Source of the DNA: an uncultured SAR86 cluster bacterium
Lineage (GTDB): Bacteria; Pseudomonadota; Gammaproteobacteria; Magnimaribacterales; D2472
Reading direction: 5' to 3'
NCBI GenBank assembly: GCA_902582355.1
Contig: CACHRR010000005.1
Coordinates: 1 to 46,332, forward strand
DNA length: 46,332 bases
Positions within the stretch are counted from its first letter, which is position 1. Each line of letters opens with the position of its first letter. Of the stretch, positions 18,343 through 26,941 are shown piece by piece. The position numbers and the translations under genes are program-made. The notes beneath the pieces were generated by a model. It had not been told where the DNA came from, did not search any database, and was given only the letters and a program-made list of their open reading frames with translations.

Positions 18343-19370
18343 AAATTTTACTAATAGGCGGTGGTATGATCGGTAGAGAAAGACTAGATGCTTTGAAACT
18401 AATATCGACTAATTTTTCACTTGATATAAACATCACTGTAGTAGATAGCAATCAAGAAACTTTAAGCTTTGTAAAAGATAAATATAATTGTACATGCGCC
18501 TCTAAAATAACTGATTTAACTTCAAATTCTTATGATTGGGTTTTTGTTTCTACACCCCACTCAGAAGCAGTTGATTTAATAATAGAATCATATTCAATCG
18601 CTAAAAATATTTTAGTTGAAAAGCCTTTGGGTAGAAATCTTGAAGAATGCAATATGATCATTGATAACAAGCCAGAAAATGTAAATCTTTATGTTGGTCT
18701 AAACTACAGATTTTATAGTGGAATAAATCAATTATTAAACCATGTTAAGGAGGGTTTCTTTGGAGACATCATTTCTGTAAATATGATTCTTGGTCATGGA
18801 AATTCACCTGGAATGGAAAAATCATGGAAGCTTGATCCAATTATGTGTGGCGGAGGTTGTTTGATAGATCCAGGAGTTCATCTTTTGGATTTGGCAATAA
18901 TCATCTCTGGTTCAGAATTAAAAGTAAATGGAGGATCATATTGGGATGGTTTTTGGAAAACAGGAATTGAAGAAGAAGTCCATATTTGTCTTGATAACAA
19001 AAATAAAACAATATTCAACATTCAAACATCTTTAAATAGATGGAAAAGTACTTTTAGAATTGAAGTCAATGGCAGCGATGGATATGGAATCGTTACTGGA
19101 AGAGGTAGAAGTTATGGAAATCAAGAATATATAACTGGAAAGAGATGGGGTTGGCAGTCTGGAGTTTCACAAACTGAGTCAGAATATCATCATTTGGATA
19201 ATTACTCTGCTGACGATTCTTTTTATGAATGTATGATTGCTCTTTTTTCTTTGGAATCAACCCAAATTACTAATAATATTATACGTCCAGCAACTGAAGT
19301 TGATGGTAAAAATGTGATGCGTTTATTAAAAGACTGCAGAGAGAGTTTAGATTTAAATGATTCTTGTTAG
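18339..19370 (+). CDS. Gfo/Idh/MocA family oxidoreductase
   Basis: NAD(P)-dependent sugar oxidoreductase of 343 residues. The N-terminal Rossmann motif is LLIGGGMIGRERLDAL. The family hallmark VEKPLGRN, with the conserved Lys, is near residue 93. The C-terminal domain contains GGGCLIDPGVHLLDLAII, which carries the usual D-x3-H pair. The GTG start at 18339 overlaps the SDR stop. Together with that SDR it could carry out an oxidation-reduction on the heptose or a partner sugar; this is inference from order only. Confidence 0.85.
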   Translation: MKILLIGGGMIGRERLDALKLISTNFSLDINITVVDSNQETLSFVKDKYNCTCASKITDLTSNSYDWVFVSTPHSEAVDLIIESYSIAKNILVEKPLGRNLEECNMIIDNKPENVNLYVGLNYRFYSGINQLLNHVKEGFFGDIISVNMILGHGNSPGMEKSWKLDPIMCGGGCLIDPGVHLLDLAIIISGSELKVNGGSYWDGFWKTGIEEEVHICLDNKNKTIFNIQTSLNRWKSTFRIEVNGSDGYGIVTGRGRSYGNQEYITGKRWGWQSGVSQTESEYHHLDNYSADDSFYECMIALFSLESTQITNNIIRPATEVDGKNVMRLLKDCRESLDLNDSC

Positions 19371-20331
19371 AAGCCCATTAAGAATATCTCTTGGAGGTGG
19401 GGGAACTGATTTACCCTCTTATTACATGGAAAATGAGGGCTTTCTAGTTGCTGCTGCAATAAATAAGTATGTTTTTGTTTCAGTAATGAATCCTTTTAGT
19501 ACTGGCTATACTTTAAAATATTCTGAATATGAGCATGTGCAAAATATTGATGATATTAAACATCCAATAATAAGAGAAAGTCTCAAGTTGGGCTTTAAGA
19601 AAAATCTTGAGATAACAACTTTAGCAGATTTACCATCTGGAACTGGTTTGGGATCATCAGGTAGCTTTACCACCGCTCTTATTAAAGCACTTTATGCAAA
19701 CTCATCTAAAAATCTTAACTCAGATGAGCTTGCTGAATTGGCATGTGATATTGAAATAAATAAACTAAATGAACCAATTGGCAAGCAAGATCAGTACATA
19801 GCCTCATATGGAGGTATCTCATCTTTTAGTTTTAATAAAGATGATTCAGTCGATGTAAAACCTTTAAATATCTCAGACGATACATTGTTTGATCTTGAAG
19901 ATAATTTGATGTTATTTTTTACAGGCTATTCAAGAAGTGCGAGCAAAATTCTTAAAGATCAACAGACAAAATCAAAACAGAATGATGAAGATATGTTAAA
20001 TAATCTTCACAATGTTAAGAAGCTTGGATTAGAAAGTAAAAATGCATTGGAGTCTGGTGATACGAAACTTTTTGGTGAATTAATGCATGAGCACTGGGAG
20101 AATAAGAAAAAAAGATCAGGTGGAATGTCCAATGATAAAATTAATAGCTGGTATGACATTGCAATGGATAATGGAGCCATAGGAGGAAAGCTTGTTGGAG
20201 CAGGTGGTGGAGGATTTCTAATGTTTATGGCAAATGACAGAAACAAATTAAGAAAGGCCTTGAATAATGCAGGTATGGAAGAAGTAAGATTTAATTTTGA
20301 TTTTGAAGGAACAAAAACTTTAATTACTTAA
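19357..20331 (+). CDS. hddA: D-glycero-alpha-D-manno-heptose 7-phosphate kinase
   Basis: GHMP kinase that makes heptose-1,7-bisphosphate in the GDP-heptose pathway. It starts MILVRSPLRISLGGGGTDLPSYY, typical of HddA. The ATP-binding motif LPSGTGLGSSGS is near residues 90-101 and the C-terminal GAGGGGF motif near 280-286. The 324-residue length is normal. It overlaps the previous gene by 14 bases. Presence of hddC, gmhB and gmhA directly downstream makes the assignment firm. Confidence 0.92.
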   Translation: MILVRSPLRISLGGGGTDLPSYYMENEGFLVAAAINKYVFVSVMNPFSTGYTLKYSEYEHVQNIDDIKHPIIRESLKLGFKKNLEITTLADLPSGTGLGSSGSFTTALIKALYANSSKNLNSDELAELACDIEINKLNEPIGKQDQYIASYGGISSFSFNKDDSVDVKPLNISDDTLFDLEDNLMLFFTGYSRSASKILKDQQTKSKQNDEDMLNNLHNVKKLGLESKNALESGDTKLFGELMHEHWENKKKRSGGMSNDKINSWYDIAMDNGAIGGKLVGAGGGGFLMFMANDRNKLRKALNNAGMEEVRFNFDFEGTKTLIT

Positions 20332-20335
20332 TTAG

Positions 20336-21025
20336 ATGTATCCTTTTATAATTTTATGTGGTGGATTAGCCACAAGACTTGGAGAGATTGCAGTTGAAAC
20401 ACCAAAGTGCTTATTAACTCTAAATGAAAAACCTTTTTTATTTTATCAACTTGATTACTTAGATAAGAACGGTGCAAAAGATGTTTTTTTATCAGTAGGA
20501 CATCTTTCTGATCAATTCTATGATTTTGTTCAACATTACACATTTTCAAACATAAATATTAGATTGATTGAAGATGGATCTGAGCCTCTTGGTACTGGTG
20601 GAGCTGTAAAAAATATAATTACTGAAATAAACTCACCATGTTTTGTGATGTATGGTGACTCCTTTTTAAGGATTAAATTTAAAGATATTTATAATGCTTA
20701 TAAAATTAATTTAGGCCCTTTAGTTGTGATTTATAAAAACGATGGAATGTATGATGTAAGCAATGTTCATTTTGATGGAGAGCATGCAGTTTATAACAAA
20801 ACAAACCCAAGTAATTTGGCTAATTATATTGATTATGGAATAGGTATTTATAAGAAATCAGATTTCAAAAATACAAGTGGGTCTTTTGATTTAAGTTTAG
20901 TTCAAGAATATTTTTCAAAAATAAAAAAACTTCAACATTTTGAGGCAAGTAAAAGATTTTATGAAATTGGTACTCCAGAAAGCTATGAAAAAGCAAAGGA
21001 ATTCTTTATAAATTATGACACTTGA
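20336..21025 (+). CDS. hddC: D-glycero-alpha-D-manno-heptose 1-phosphate guanylyltransferase
   Basis: Sugar nucleotidyltransferase of 229 residues that activates heptose-1-P with GTP. The N-terminal motif is ILCGGLATRLGE, followed by TPKCLLTLNEKPFLFYQLDYL, EPLGTGGAVKN, FVMYGDSFL (metal-binding Asp) and the C-terminal FYEIGTPESYEKAKEF. The length and wording fit HddC rather than RmlA or ManC. It lies between the hddA kinase and the gmhB phosphatase, which it overlaps by 11 bases. Confidence 0.88.
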   Translation: MYPFIILCGGLATRLGEIAVETPKCLLTLNEKPFLFYQLDYLDKNGAKDVFLSVGHLSDQFYDFVQHYTFSNINIRLIEDGSEPLGTGGAVKNIITEINSPCFVMYGDSFLRIKFKDIYNAYKINLGPLVVIYKNDGMYDVSNVHFDGEHAVYNKTNPSNLANYIDYGIGIYKKSDFKNTSGSFDLSLVQEYFSKIKKLQHFEASKRFYEIGTPESYEKAKEFFINYDT

Positions 21026-21524
21026 TAAGTACATTAATATTTTTTTAGACAGAGATGGTATTGTTAATAATGTTGTTTTAAGAAAAGGTGTAGTGTCATC
21101 GCCAAGATCTATGGAAGAATTTGTATTCAGGAATGATTTTTTAAGTTTTGCCCAAAAGATTGATAAAAAGTACAAATTCTTTCTCGTTACAAACCAACCT
21201 GATATAAAAAGAAACTTACTAAAGGAAAACCATTTAAAAGAAATGCACATAAAGCTAATGAATATTTTAAAATTTGAAGAAATGTTTGTTTGTATGCATG
21301 ATGATAATGATAACTGTTCATGCAGAAAACCAAAACCTGGAATGATTCTTGATGCCATTACCAGACATAATTTGCATCACGATGAATGTATAATGATTGG
21401 AGATAGCTTAAAAGATTTAAAAGCTGCTAGCGCTGCTGGAATTGATGCTTTTTTGCTTGATACAAATTATAATGCGTATATTAATTATTCTTACAAAATT
21501 AAAAGTTTAGTTAGCCTAATATAA
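21015..21524 (+). CDS. gmhB: D-glycero-D-manno-heptose 1,7-bisphosphate 7-phosphatase
   Basis: HAD-family phosphatase that removes the 7-phosphate before guanylylation. The nucleophile motif FLDRDGIVN is near residues 10-18, VTNQPDI near 60, the zinc-type Cys/His cluster CMHDDNDNCSCRKPKPGM near 95-112, and the acidic motif MIGDSLKDLKAA near 128-139. The 169-residue length is normal for GmhB. It overlaps hddC by 11 bases. Confidence 0.93.
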   Translation: MTLDKYINIFLDRDGIVNNVVLRKGVVSSPRSMEEFVFRNDFLSFAQKIDKKYKFFLVTNQPDIKRNLLKENHLKEMHIKLMNILKFEEMFVCMHDDNDNCSCRKPKPGMILDAITRHNLHHDECIMIGDSLKDLKAASAAGIDAFLLDTNYNAYINYSYKIKSLVSLI

Positions 21525-21543
21525 AAATTACAGGGGGTATAGA

Positions 21544-22140
21544 ATGTCTTTTTCACAAAATTACCTAAATCAAACTTCACATATAGCAAGCAGTATAGAT
21601 TCTGAAATTATTGAGAATATAGCAAGAGAGTTATCTTCAATAAGAGAAAGAAAAGGACGTTTATTTTTTATAGGTTCGGGAGGAGGAGCAGGACATTCAA
21701 GCCATGCAGTTTGTGATTTTAGAAAATTAGGAAATATTGAATGCTATACACCCAGTGACAACGTCTCAGAATTAACTGCTAGAGTAAATGATGATGGTTG
21801 GGATACGGCTTACTCAAATTGGTTGAAAGTTAGTAACTTCAGTAAAGATGACGCGATATTCGTATTTTCTGTAGGCGGAGGAAGCAAAGATAAAAATATT
21901 AGCGTTAACCTAGTAAACTGTATTTCGCTTGCTAATGAACTCGGCGCTTCAATAATGGGAGTTGTAGGTCGAGATGGAGGTTTTACAAAAGAATCAAGCG
22001 ATCTAACAATGGTAATACCAACGGTTGATGAGAATTTAGTGACGCCACATACTGAGGGCTGGCAAGCTGTTTTATGGCATTTATTAATCTCTCATCCATT
22101 GGTTAGTGTAAATGAAACAAAATGGGAATCTACAAAATGA
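21544..22140 (+). CDS. gmhA: Sedoheptulose 7-phosphate isomerase
   Basis: SIS-domain isomerase that converts sedoheptulose-7-P to D-glycero-D-manno-heptose-7-P, the first committed step. IGSGGGAGHSSHAVCDFRKLG binds phosphate, FSVGGGSKDKNIS is the second SIS motif, and TPHTEGWQAVLWHLLISHP contributes the C-terminal active-site residues. The 198-residue length is normal. A good Shine-Dalgarno (AGGGGGT) precedes the ATG. The stop overlaps the next gene's ATG (ATGA). Confidence 0.93.
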   Translation: MSFSQNYLNQTSHIASSIDSEIIENIARELSSIRERKGRLFFIGSGGGAGHSSHAVCDFRKLGNIECYTPSDNVSELTARVNDDGWDTAYSNWLKVSNFSKDDAIFVFSVGGGSKDKNISVNLVNCISLANELGASIMGVVGRDGGFTKESSDLTMVIPTVDENLVTPHTEGWQAVLWHLLISHPLVSVNETKWESTK

Positions 22141-22844
22141 ATGATTTAAATATAAAGATATATTCTGATGGCGCTGATGTTGATGAAATGATACTAGCAG
22201 ATAAGCAAAATACAGTTGATGGTTTTACTACAAACCCTACTTTAATGGCTAGGGCTGGAGTAACTGACTATTTAGGCTTTGCCAAAGAAGTATTATCTCA
22301 TGTGAAGGAAAAATCAATTTCTTTTGAGGTCTTTTCTGATGATATCAATGAGATGTATGATCAGGCTATGACTCTGAAAGACCTTGGAGACAATGTTTAT
22401 GTAAAAATTCCTGTGACAAATACCAAACAAGAATATACATATGATCTTGTAAATAAATTATCTAATGAATCTGTTAAATTAAATGTTACCGCTTTATTTA
22501 CACAGACACATATAGACGAAGTTTTTAAAGCGCTTAATAATAAAGTACCTTCAATAATTTCCATTTTTGCTGGAAGGATTGCTAATGCAGGTATAGATCC
22601 TGAGCCTACAATGCTTTACGCATCAAACCTAGTTAAAGAATATCCGAATATTGAAACGCTTTGGGCGAGTTCAAGAGAGGTCTTTAATATTTTTCAAGCA
22701 GAAAGATGTGGAACTGATATTATTACACTGCCTCCAAATTTACTTTCAGCCATGAAAGATATTGGAACAGATTTAGATGATTTCTCTCTTGATACTGTAA
22801 AGATGTTTTTTAAGGATTCTGTTGCAGCTGGCTTCAAAATATAA
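22137..22844 (+). CDS. Transaldolase, heptose-operon copy
   Basis: Start placed at the ATG at 22137, which overlaps the gmhA stop in an ATGA, rather than at the in-frame ATG at 22122 inside gmhA. The product has 235 residues: YSDGADVDEM, GFTTNPTLMARAGV, the Schiff-base lysine motif VYVKIPVTN near residue 86, NVTALFTQTHID and FAGRIANAGIDP. Transaldolase moves a three-carbon unit between fructose-6-P and sedoheptulose-7-P. In this position it can supply the GmhA substrate sedoheptulose-7-P. The family assignment is firm; its role as a dedicated feeder is inferred from the tight coupling. Confidence 0.88.
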   Translation: MNDLNIKIYSDGADVDEMILADKQNTVDGFTTNPTLMARAGVTDYLGFAKEVLSHVKEKSISFEVFSDDINEMYDQAMTLKDLGDNVYVKIPVTNTKQEYTYDLVNKLSNESVKLNVTALFTQTHIDEVFKALNNKVPSIISIFAGRIANAGIDPEPTMLYASNLVKEYPNIETLWASSREVFNIFQAERCGTDIITLPPNLLSAMKDIGTDLDDFSLDTVKMFFKDSVAAGFKI

Positions 22845-22861
22845 AGCGTGTCCTCATAGAA

Positions 22862-23527
22862 ATGTTGTTAAATTTTAAGCATTTTATTAAAAAAACCATA
22901 AGACCAAGAGGGCAAAGGTCTTTTATCTCATCCATACTTAAAGAAAATTGTAAAATTTTAGATGTTGGATGTGGAAAAAACTCTATTTTTTTAAAGTCAG
23001 TTAAACCTAATTCATATGTTTGTGGTCTTGATATTAGTTTTTTTGAGCAGACTGACGAATCAAAAGAACTTTATGATGATTTAATTATATGTAATCCTGA
23101 AGATTTTGCTGACTCAATCCAAAATATAGATAAGGATTTCGATATTGTAATTTCTAATCACAACATTGAACACTGTAATGACCCAAAAAAAGTATTTACT
23201 GCCATTGTAGAAAGGACAAAGATAGGAGGATATATATTTATAGCCACTCCGTCTCTGAGCACAGTTAATTTTCCTAGTAGGGGAGGAGGTTTGAACTTTT
23301 ATGATGATTCTACTCATGTTTCTCCAGTTAATTTGGAAAAGTTATTTCATACCGAATCTAACAGACTTGAATGCACATATTATAAAAAATCGTCAAAACC
23401 ATTTATTTGGTGGTTTTTTGGTTTTGCTCAAGAGTATATTTCAAGAAAAAAAAATTATATTATGCTTGGAACATGGGACTACTATGGTTTTGAACAGATT
23501 ATGTGGATTAAAAAAGTTAGTGCTTAA
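22862..23527 (+). CDS. Class I SAM-dependent methyltransferase
   Basis: A Methyltransf_11/12-like fold of 221 residues. Motif I is ILDVGCGKNSIFL near residues 35-47, with an acidic residue at the end of the second strand (GLDIS). Motif II/IV is FDIVISNHNIEHCNDP near 96-111 and motif III GGYIFIATPS near 124. Such genes in O-antigen loci usually O-methylate a sugar or cap the chain end. It begins 17 bases after the transaldolase without a clear ribosome site. Confidence 0.8.
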   Translation: MLLNFKHFIKKTIRPRGQRSFISSILKENCKILDVGCGKNSIFLKSVKPNSYVCGLDISFFEQTDESKELYDDLIICNPEDFADSIQNIDKDFDIVISNHNIEHCNDPKKVFTAIVERTKIGGYIFIATPSLSTVNFPSRGGGLNFYDDSTHVSPVNLEKLFHTESNRLECTYYKKSSKPFIWWFFGFAQEYISRKKNYIMLGTWDYYGFEQIMWIKKVSA

Positions 23528-23577
23528 TTTTTTAAATTTCACCATAATTTTTTATATTATTTTCAATTGAGTAAATA

Positions 23578-24582
23578 ATGAGTCTTACTATTGCGATACC
23601 AACCTACAATCGTAACAATATTTTTAGAGCAAACTTAGAAAAGTTATTACCCCAAGTAACTGAAGAATGCAGAATTATTATTTATGATAATTGTTCAGAT
23701 ATTGCTGTTAAAGATTCCATAACTGATCTCCTGAATAGTTACTCAAATATTGATATTAGTATTGTTACCAATCCACACAATGTTGGAATGACTGCTAATA
23801 TATTAAAATGCTTTGAGAATTGTTCCGATCCTTGGCTTTGGGTTCTGGGCGATGATGATGAAGTTGCTGAAGGTGCAGTCGAAAGAATTTTAAGTGATAT
23901 TAAAAGACATAAAGAAGTTCATTTTATGACTTATGCTTGGGATGAAGACTCTTTTAAAAATCGCAAGAATGAGGTTGTAACAAAAGGAATTGATGAATTT
24001 ATAGAAACATTCGAAACTTTTGGAGCAGTTTTGTATCTTTCGACCTCTGTCTACAATATGAATAAAGTAGTTAGCGGCATGTCTTTTGCACATTTTTTTC
24101 AGTCCTCATATGCTCCTCATCTGGTAATGCTTTTTATGTCTCTGGGAGATGAAGGTGAGTGTGTTTATTCCGAGAACCAAATTGTTAAAAATAAAGCTGA
24201 TGACACACCTGATCATTTGAAATGGGATCAAATTTTCATCTATCAGCTTACTTTGCTATTACGATTGCCATTAAAACCAAAAACAATAGGTAAATTAAGA
24301 AAGCGCCTTGAACAATTAACTTCAGTGTGGTCAATATACCACTTTATTTTTACACTTACTTTTATTGAGTACGAAAAGGGAGTTACAAATAAACCAATAG
24401 TTTTTTATGGAGAAATTGTTCGAAGCTTTTTTTATTTAGATAGGCGACTCACAACAAGAATTGCAATATTTTTTGGTCATTTTGTGATTAGGTATCCGTT
24501 CTTATTTAGAAGAATTTTTTCAATTATCTATAAAATATCAAAAGGCAAAGAGTTTAAACCAGATACCAACCTTAGGATTTGA
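23578..24582 (+). CDS. Family 2 glycosyltransferase
   Basis: GT-A transferase of 334 residues. It begins MSLTIAIPTYNRNNIF, followed by IIYDNCSD, NPHNVGMTANILKCFE and WLWVLGDDDEVAEGA (DxD motif near residue 88). The C-terminal half is basic with short hydrophobic stretches that may lie against the inner membrane. It lies after the methyltransferase; the sugar donor is not deducible. Confidence 0.85.
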   Translation: MSLTIAIPTYNRNNIFRANLEKLLPQVTEECRIIIYDNCSDIAVKDSITDLLNSYSNIDISIVTNPHNVGMTANILKCFENCSDPWLWVLGDDDEVAEGAVERILSDIKRHKEVHFMTYAWDEDSFKNRKNEVVTKGIDEFIETFETFGAVLYLSTSVYNMNKVVSGMSFAHFFQSSYAPHLVMLFMSLGDEGECVYSENQIVKNKADDTPDHLKWDQIFIYQLTLLLRLPLKPKTIGKLRKRLEQLTSVWSIYHFIFTLTFIEYEKGVTNKPIVFYGEIVRSFFYLDRRLTTRIAIFFGHFVIRYPFLFRRIFSIIYKISKGKEFKPDTNLRI

Positions 24583-24614
24583 TCATCACATACTGGAATA
24601 ATAATTAAATACTA

Positions 24615-25775
24615 ATGAACATTTTACTAATAACACCAGGCATTAATAAAAAGTTTAATGATAATTATTATGCATACAAATACATTGCAAATATCAATAA
24701 TAATGTTTTAGCAATATCTAATAAGGAAAATATCAATAAGGGTGGTAAGCTTGAGGAAAGTCCTGAATTTGAAACTGATGGTACACTAGTTATTCATAGA
24801 ACCTATAAATCAATTAGAGAGCAACAATCTTTTATAAAAAGACTATCTCATATGAAAAAGATAGAAACATTAGTATCTGATTTCTCTCCTGATGTTATAT
24901 TTTGTGAGGAAATAAGTAACTTAAAATTCGCAGTAGAGTTAAAAAGAAAATATAAAGTACCTATTGTTTTAAGAACTGAGTTTGCATTCAACAAAAAGTA
25001 TCCATATAGAAGCATGGGTAGACTATTGAAAATTTTTAAAAATTCAATTACTGGCGACAGATTACCAATTTTTATTGGCAGTATTATTTGGAGTTGGGCA
25101 TATGCTAATTCAGATGCAATTATATCTTGCTATCATGATGATACTTTGATCCAACCCGTGATAAAAAATACACCTTTTTATTATGTACCATGGCCTTGTT
25201 ATCATCCGAAAATTAGTGTCACCTGCGAGAAATTTAAATATAGAGCAATTTTTATTGGGGCATTTGATCCTCACAAAAATCTTCAAGAATTTTTAATTAC
25301 AATACCAAAACTGCTTAATGAATCTCCTCTTGAAGAGTTTATAATTGTGGGAAGCGGCGAACATATTAATATTATTGAAAAACTCAAAGAAAGATTTCCT
25401 GAATCTATAACGTATTATAAATCTCTAAGTCGTAAGAAGTGCCTTGAATTGATTCAGAGTAGTTACTTTTCATACTCTCCAGCAATTAGAGGTGGTTGGG
25501 GATTTATTGGTGACTCATGGGCAATGAAAGCGCCAATTGTCATAACACATAATCATTATGGATTTAATGATAATATTGATTCAATAGTTGCTTCACAAGA
25601 GAATATTGTTGAAAGAGTTAACCGCCTATATGAAAACGAAACTGAGTATGAAAAAATTGTTGAAGGAGGTTATACAAGATATACTGAAAAACACACAGCA
25701 GAAGCTGTTGGCGATAGTTTTTTAAAAATTTGTCAAGATTGTATTGGAAGGCTAGACAAATTAAAAACTAAATAG
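24615..25775 (+). CDS. Family 4-like glycosyltransferase
   Basis: GT-B type transferase of 386 residues. The N-terminal half holds PDVIFCEEISNLKFAVELKRKYKVPIVLRTE, typical of the acceptor domain. The C-terminal half has AIFIGAFDPHKNLQEFL, FIIVGSGEHI and YSPAIRGGWGFIGDSWAMKAPIV. The last is a variant of the GT4 E-x7-E donor-binding motif in which the first Glu is replaced, so a classical catalytic Glu is not obvious. The family call is good; the sugar is unknown. Confidence 0.75.
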   Translation: MNILLITPGINKKFNDNYYAYKYIANINNNVLAISNKENINKGGKLEESPEFETDGTLVIHRTYKSIREQQSFIKRLSHMKKIETLVSDFSPDVIFCEEISNLKFAVELKRKYKVPIVLRTEFAFNKKYPYRSMGRLLKIFKNSITGDRLPIFIGSIIWSWAYANSDAIISCYHDDTLIQPVIKNTPFYYVPWPCYHPKISVTCEKFKYRAIFIGAFDPHKNLQEFLITIPKLLNESPLEEFIIVGSGEHINIIEKLKERFPESITYYKSLSRKKCLELIQSSYFSYSPAIRGGWGFIGDSWAMKAPIVITHNHYGFNDNIDSIVASQENIVERVNRLYENETEYEKIVEGGYTRYTEKHTAEAVGDSFLKICQDCIGRLDKLKTK

Positions 25776-25834
25776 GGCATTACATTGGTAATAAGTTTAT
25801 TTAAGATTTATATTAATTTAGAGTTAACTCAAAA

Positions 25835-26875
25835 ATGAGTGTTTACTCTTTGGCAATCACTTTATTATATTTGTCATCTACTCTAGCTGTAATACTAACA
25901 AGATTTGCTAATTACAAGCTTGGAAATTTAATTGGTATTTTAGTTGCATTTATTTCATTTGTTTTGGCAGCATTTCGTCCATGGTATTTTCCGGATGTTG
26001 ATACTTATGAAATTATGTATGAATTTGCTTCTTCAGGAGAATTTAATGATCCAGCATATTGGATTGCTCATGGAGAACCTGGTTTTAAAATCTTTTCATA
26101 TTTTTTATCGAGTCTAGGTTTTGGCTATAGCGGGTTTCTTTTATCGATGGCAATATTGTCATACTTATTGTTAATGTATGTTTCACGTTTATCAAAGATT
26201 CCTTTTGTATATATGTGGTTTACATACTTCAGCTTTTTTTATATCACACGTGATCTTGGCGTTATCCGTTTATCAATAGCATCGCACCTGATTGTAATTT
26301 TCTTCATGCAAAGAAAGATTATATGGCAATCATTAAGTCTTCTTACTGCAACATTAAGTTTTCAATATTTCGCTTTAATAGCAGTTATTGCTAAACCATT
26401 TTCAAGAATTAAAATCGAATGGTTCTCCATTTCTTTATTATTTATTTTTTCAATAATATTATCCTATTTTATAAACTTCGACAGTATAAGTTTTTTACTA
26501 CCACAAGAAAGAGTTAATGATTGGCAGGGTGCATTAGTTATGCAACCTGGTGGCAGTGCAATAATTGCGCCACTTATTAGAAATTCTTTTTTTGCAGTAT
26601 TACTATATTTATTTTTTAAAAATAAAACTAATATTCGCATTTATAGATTGTGGCTTTGGGCAGCAATTTTTTCAGTAGCTTTATACATTATGGCTTCAGG
26701 AATATTGGTTGTAGCCCAACGTTTCTCAGCTTATTTTGGAGCAGTAGTTCCTTTAGCTTTAGCTTTTTTGTTGCAAAAAAAAATAATAAAAGATGAAAAC
26801 TTTTTTTTAATTGTATCAGTTTGTATTTTAAATTTTATTTCTTTATTTTATTTTAATAGTTGGCTATGGAAATAA
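25835..26875 (+). CDS. wzy: EpsG-like O-antigen/polysaccharide polymerase (Wzy)
   Basis: Integral membrane protein of 346 residues with about ten hydrophobic helices. The EpsG-family pattern is visible: an early loop with FRPWYFPDVDTYEIMYEFA, then a GEPGFKIFSYFLSSLG segment, and RDLGVIRLSIASHLIV in mid-protein. Polymerases are poorly conserved, so the call rests on topology, these motifs and the need for a Wzy beside Wzx and Wzz. It would join lipid-linked repeat units in the periplasm. Confidence 0.8.
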   Translation: MSVYSLAITLLYLSSTLAVILTRFANYKLGNLIGILVAFISFVLAAFRPWYFPDVDTYEIMYEFASSGEFNDPAYWIAHGEPGFKIFSYFLSSLGFGYSGFLLSMAILSYLLLMYVSRLSKIPFVYMWFTYFSFFYITRDLGVIRLSIASHLIVIFFMQRKIIWQSLSLLTATLSFQYFALIAVIAKPFSRIKIEWFSISLLFIFSIILSYFINFDSISFLLPQERVNDWQGALVMQPGGSAIIAPLIRNSFFAVLLYLFFKNKTNIRIYRLWLWAAIFSVALYIMASGILVVAQRFSAYFGAVVPLALAFLLQKKIIKDENFFLIVSVCILNFISLFYFNSWLWK

Positions 26876-26941
26876 TTTTCAAAAATCTAACCCTTGATAA
26901 GGTAAGTATATTTAACTTTTAATTGTTATAAGATAATTCTT

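Noticed and set aside
20915-21358. Minus-strand ORF of 147 codons
   Set aside because: It lies antisense to hddC and gmhB, whose motifs are complete, and its product is a low-complexity Phe/Ser/Lys-rich sequence.
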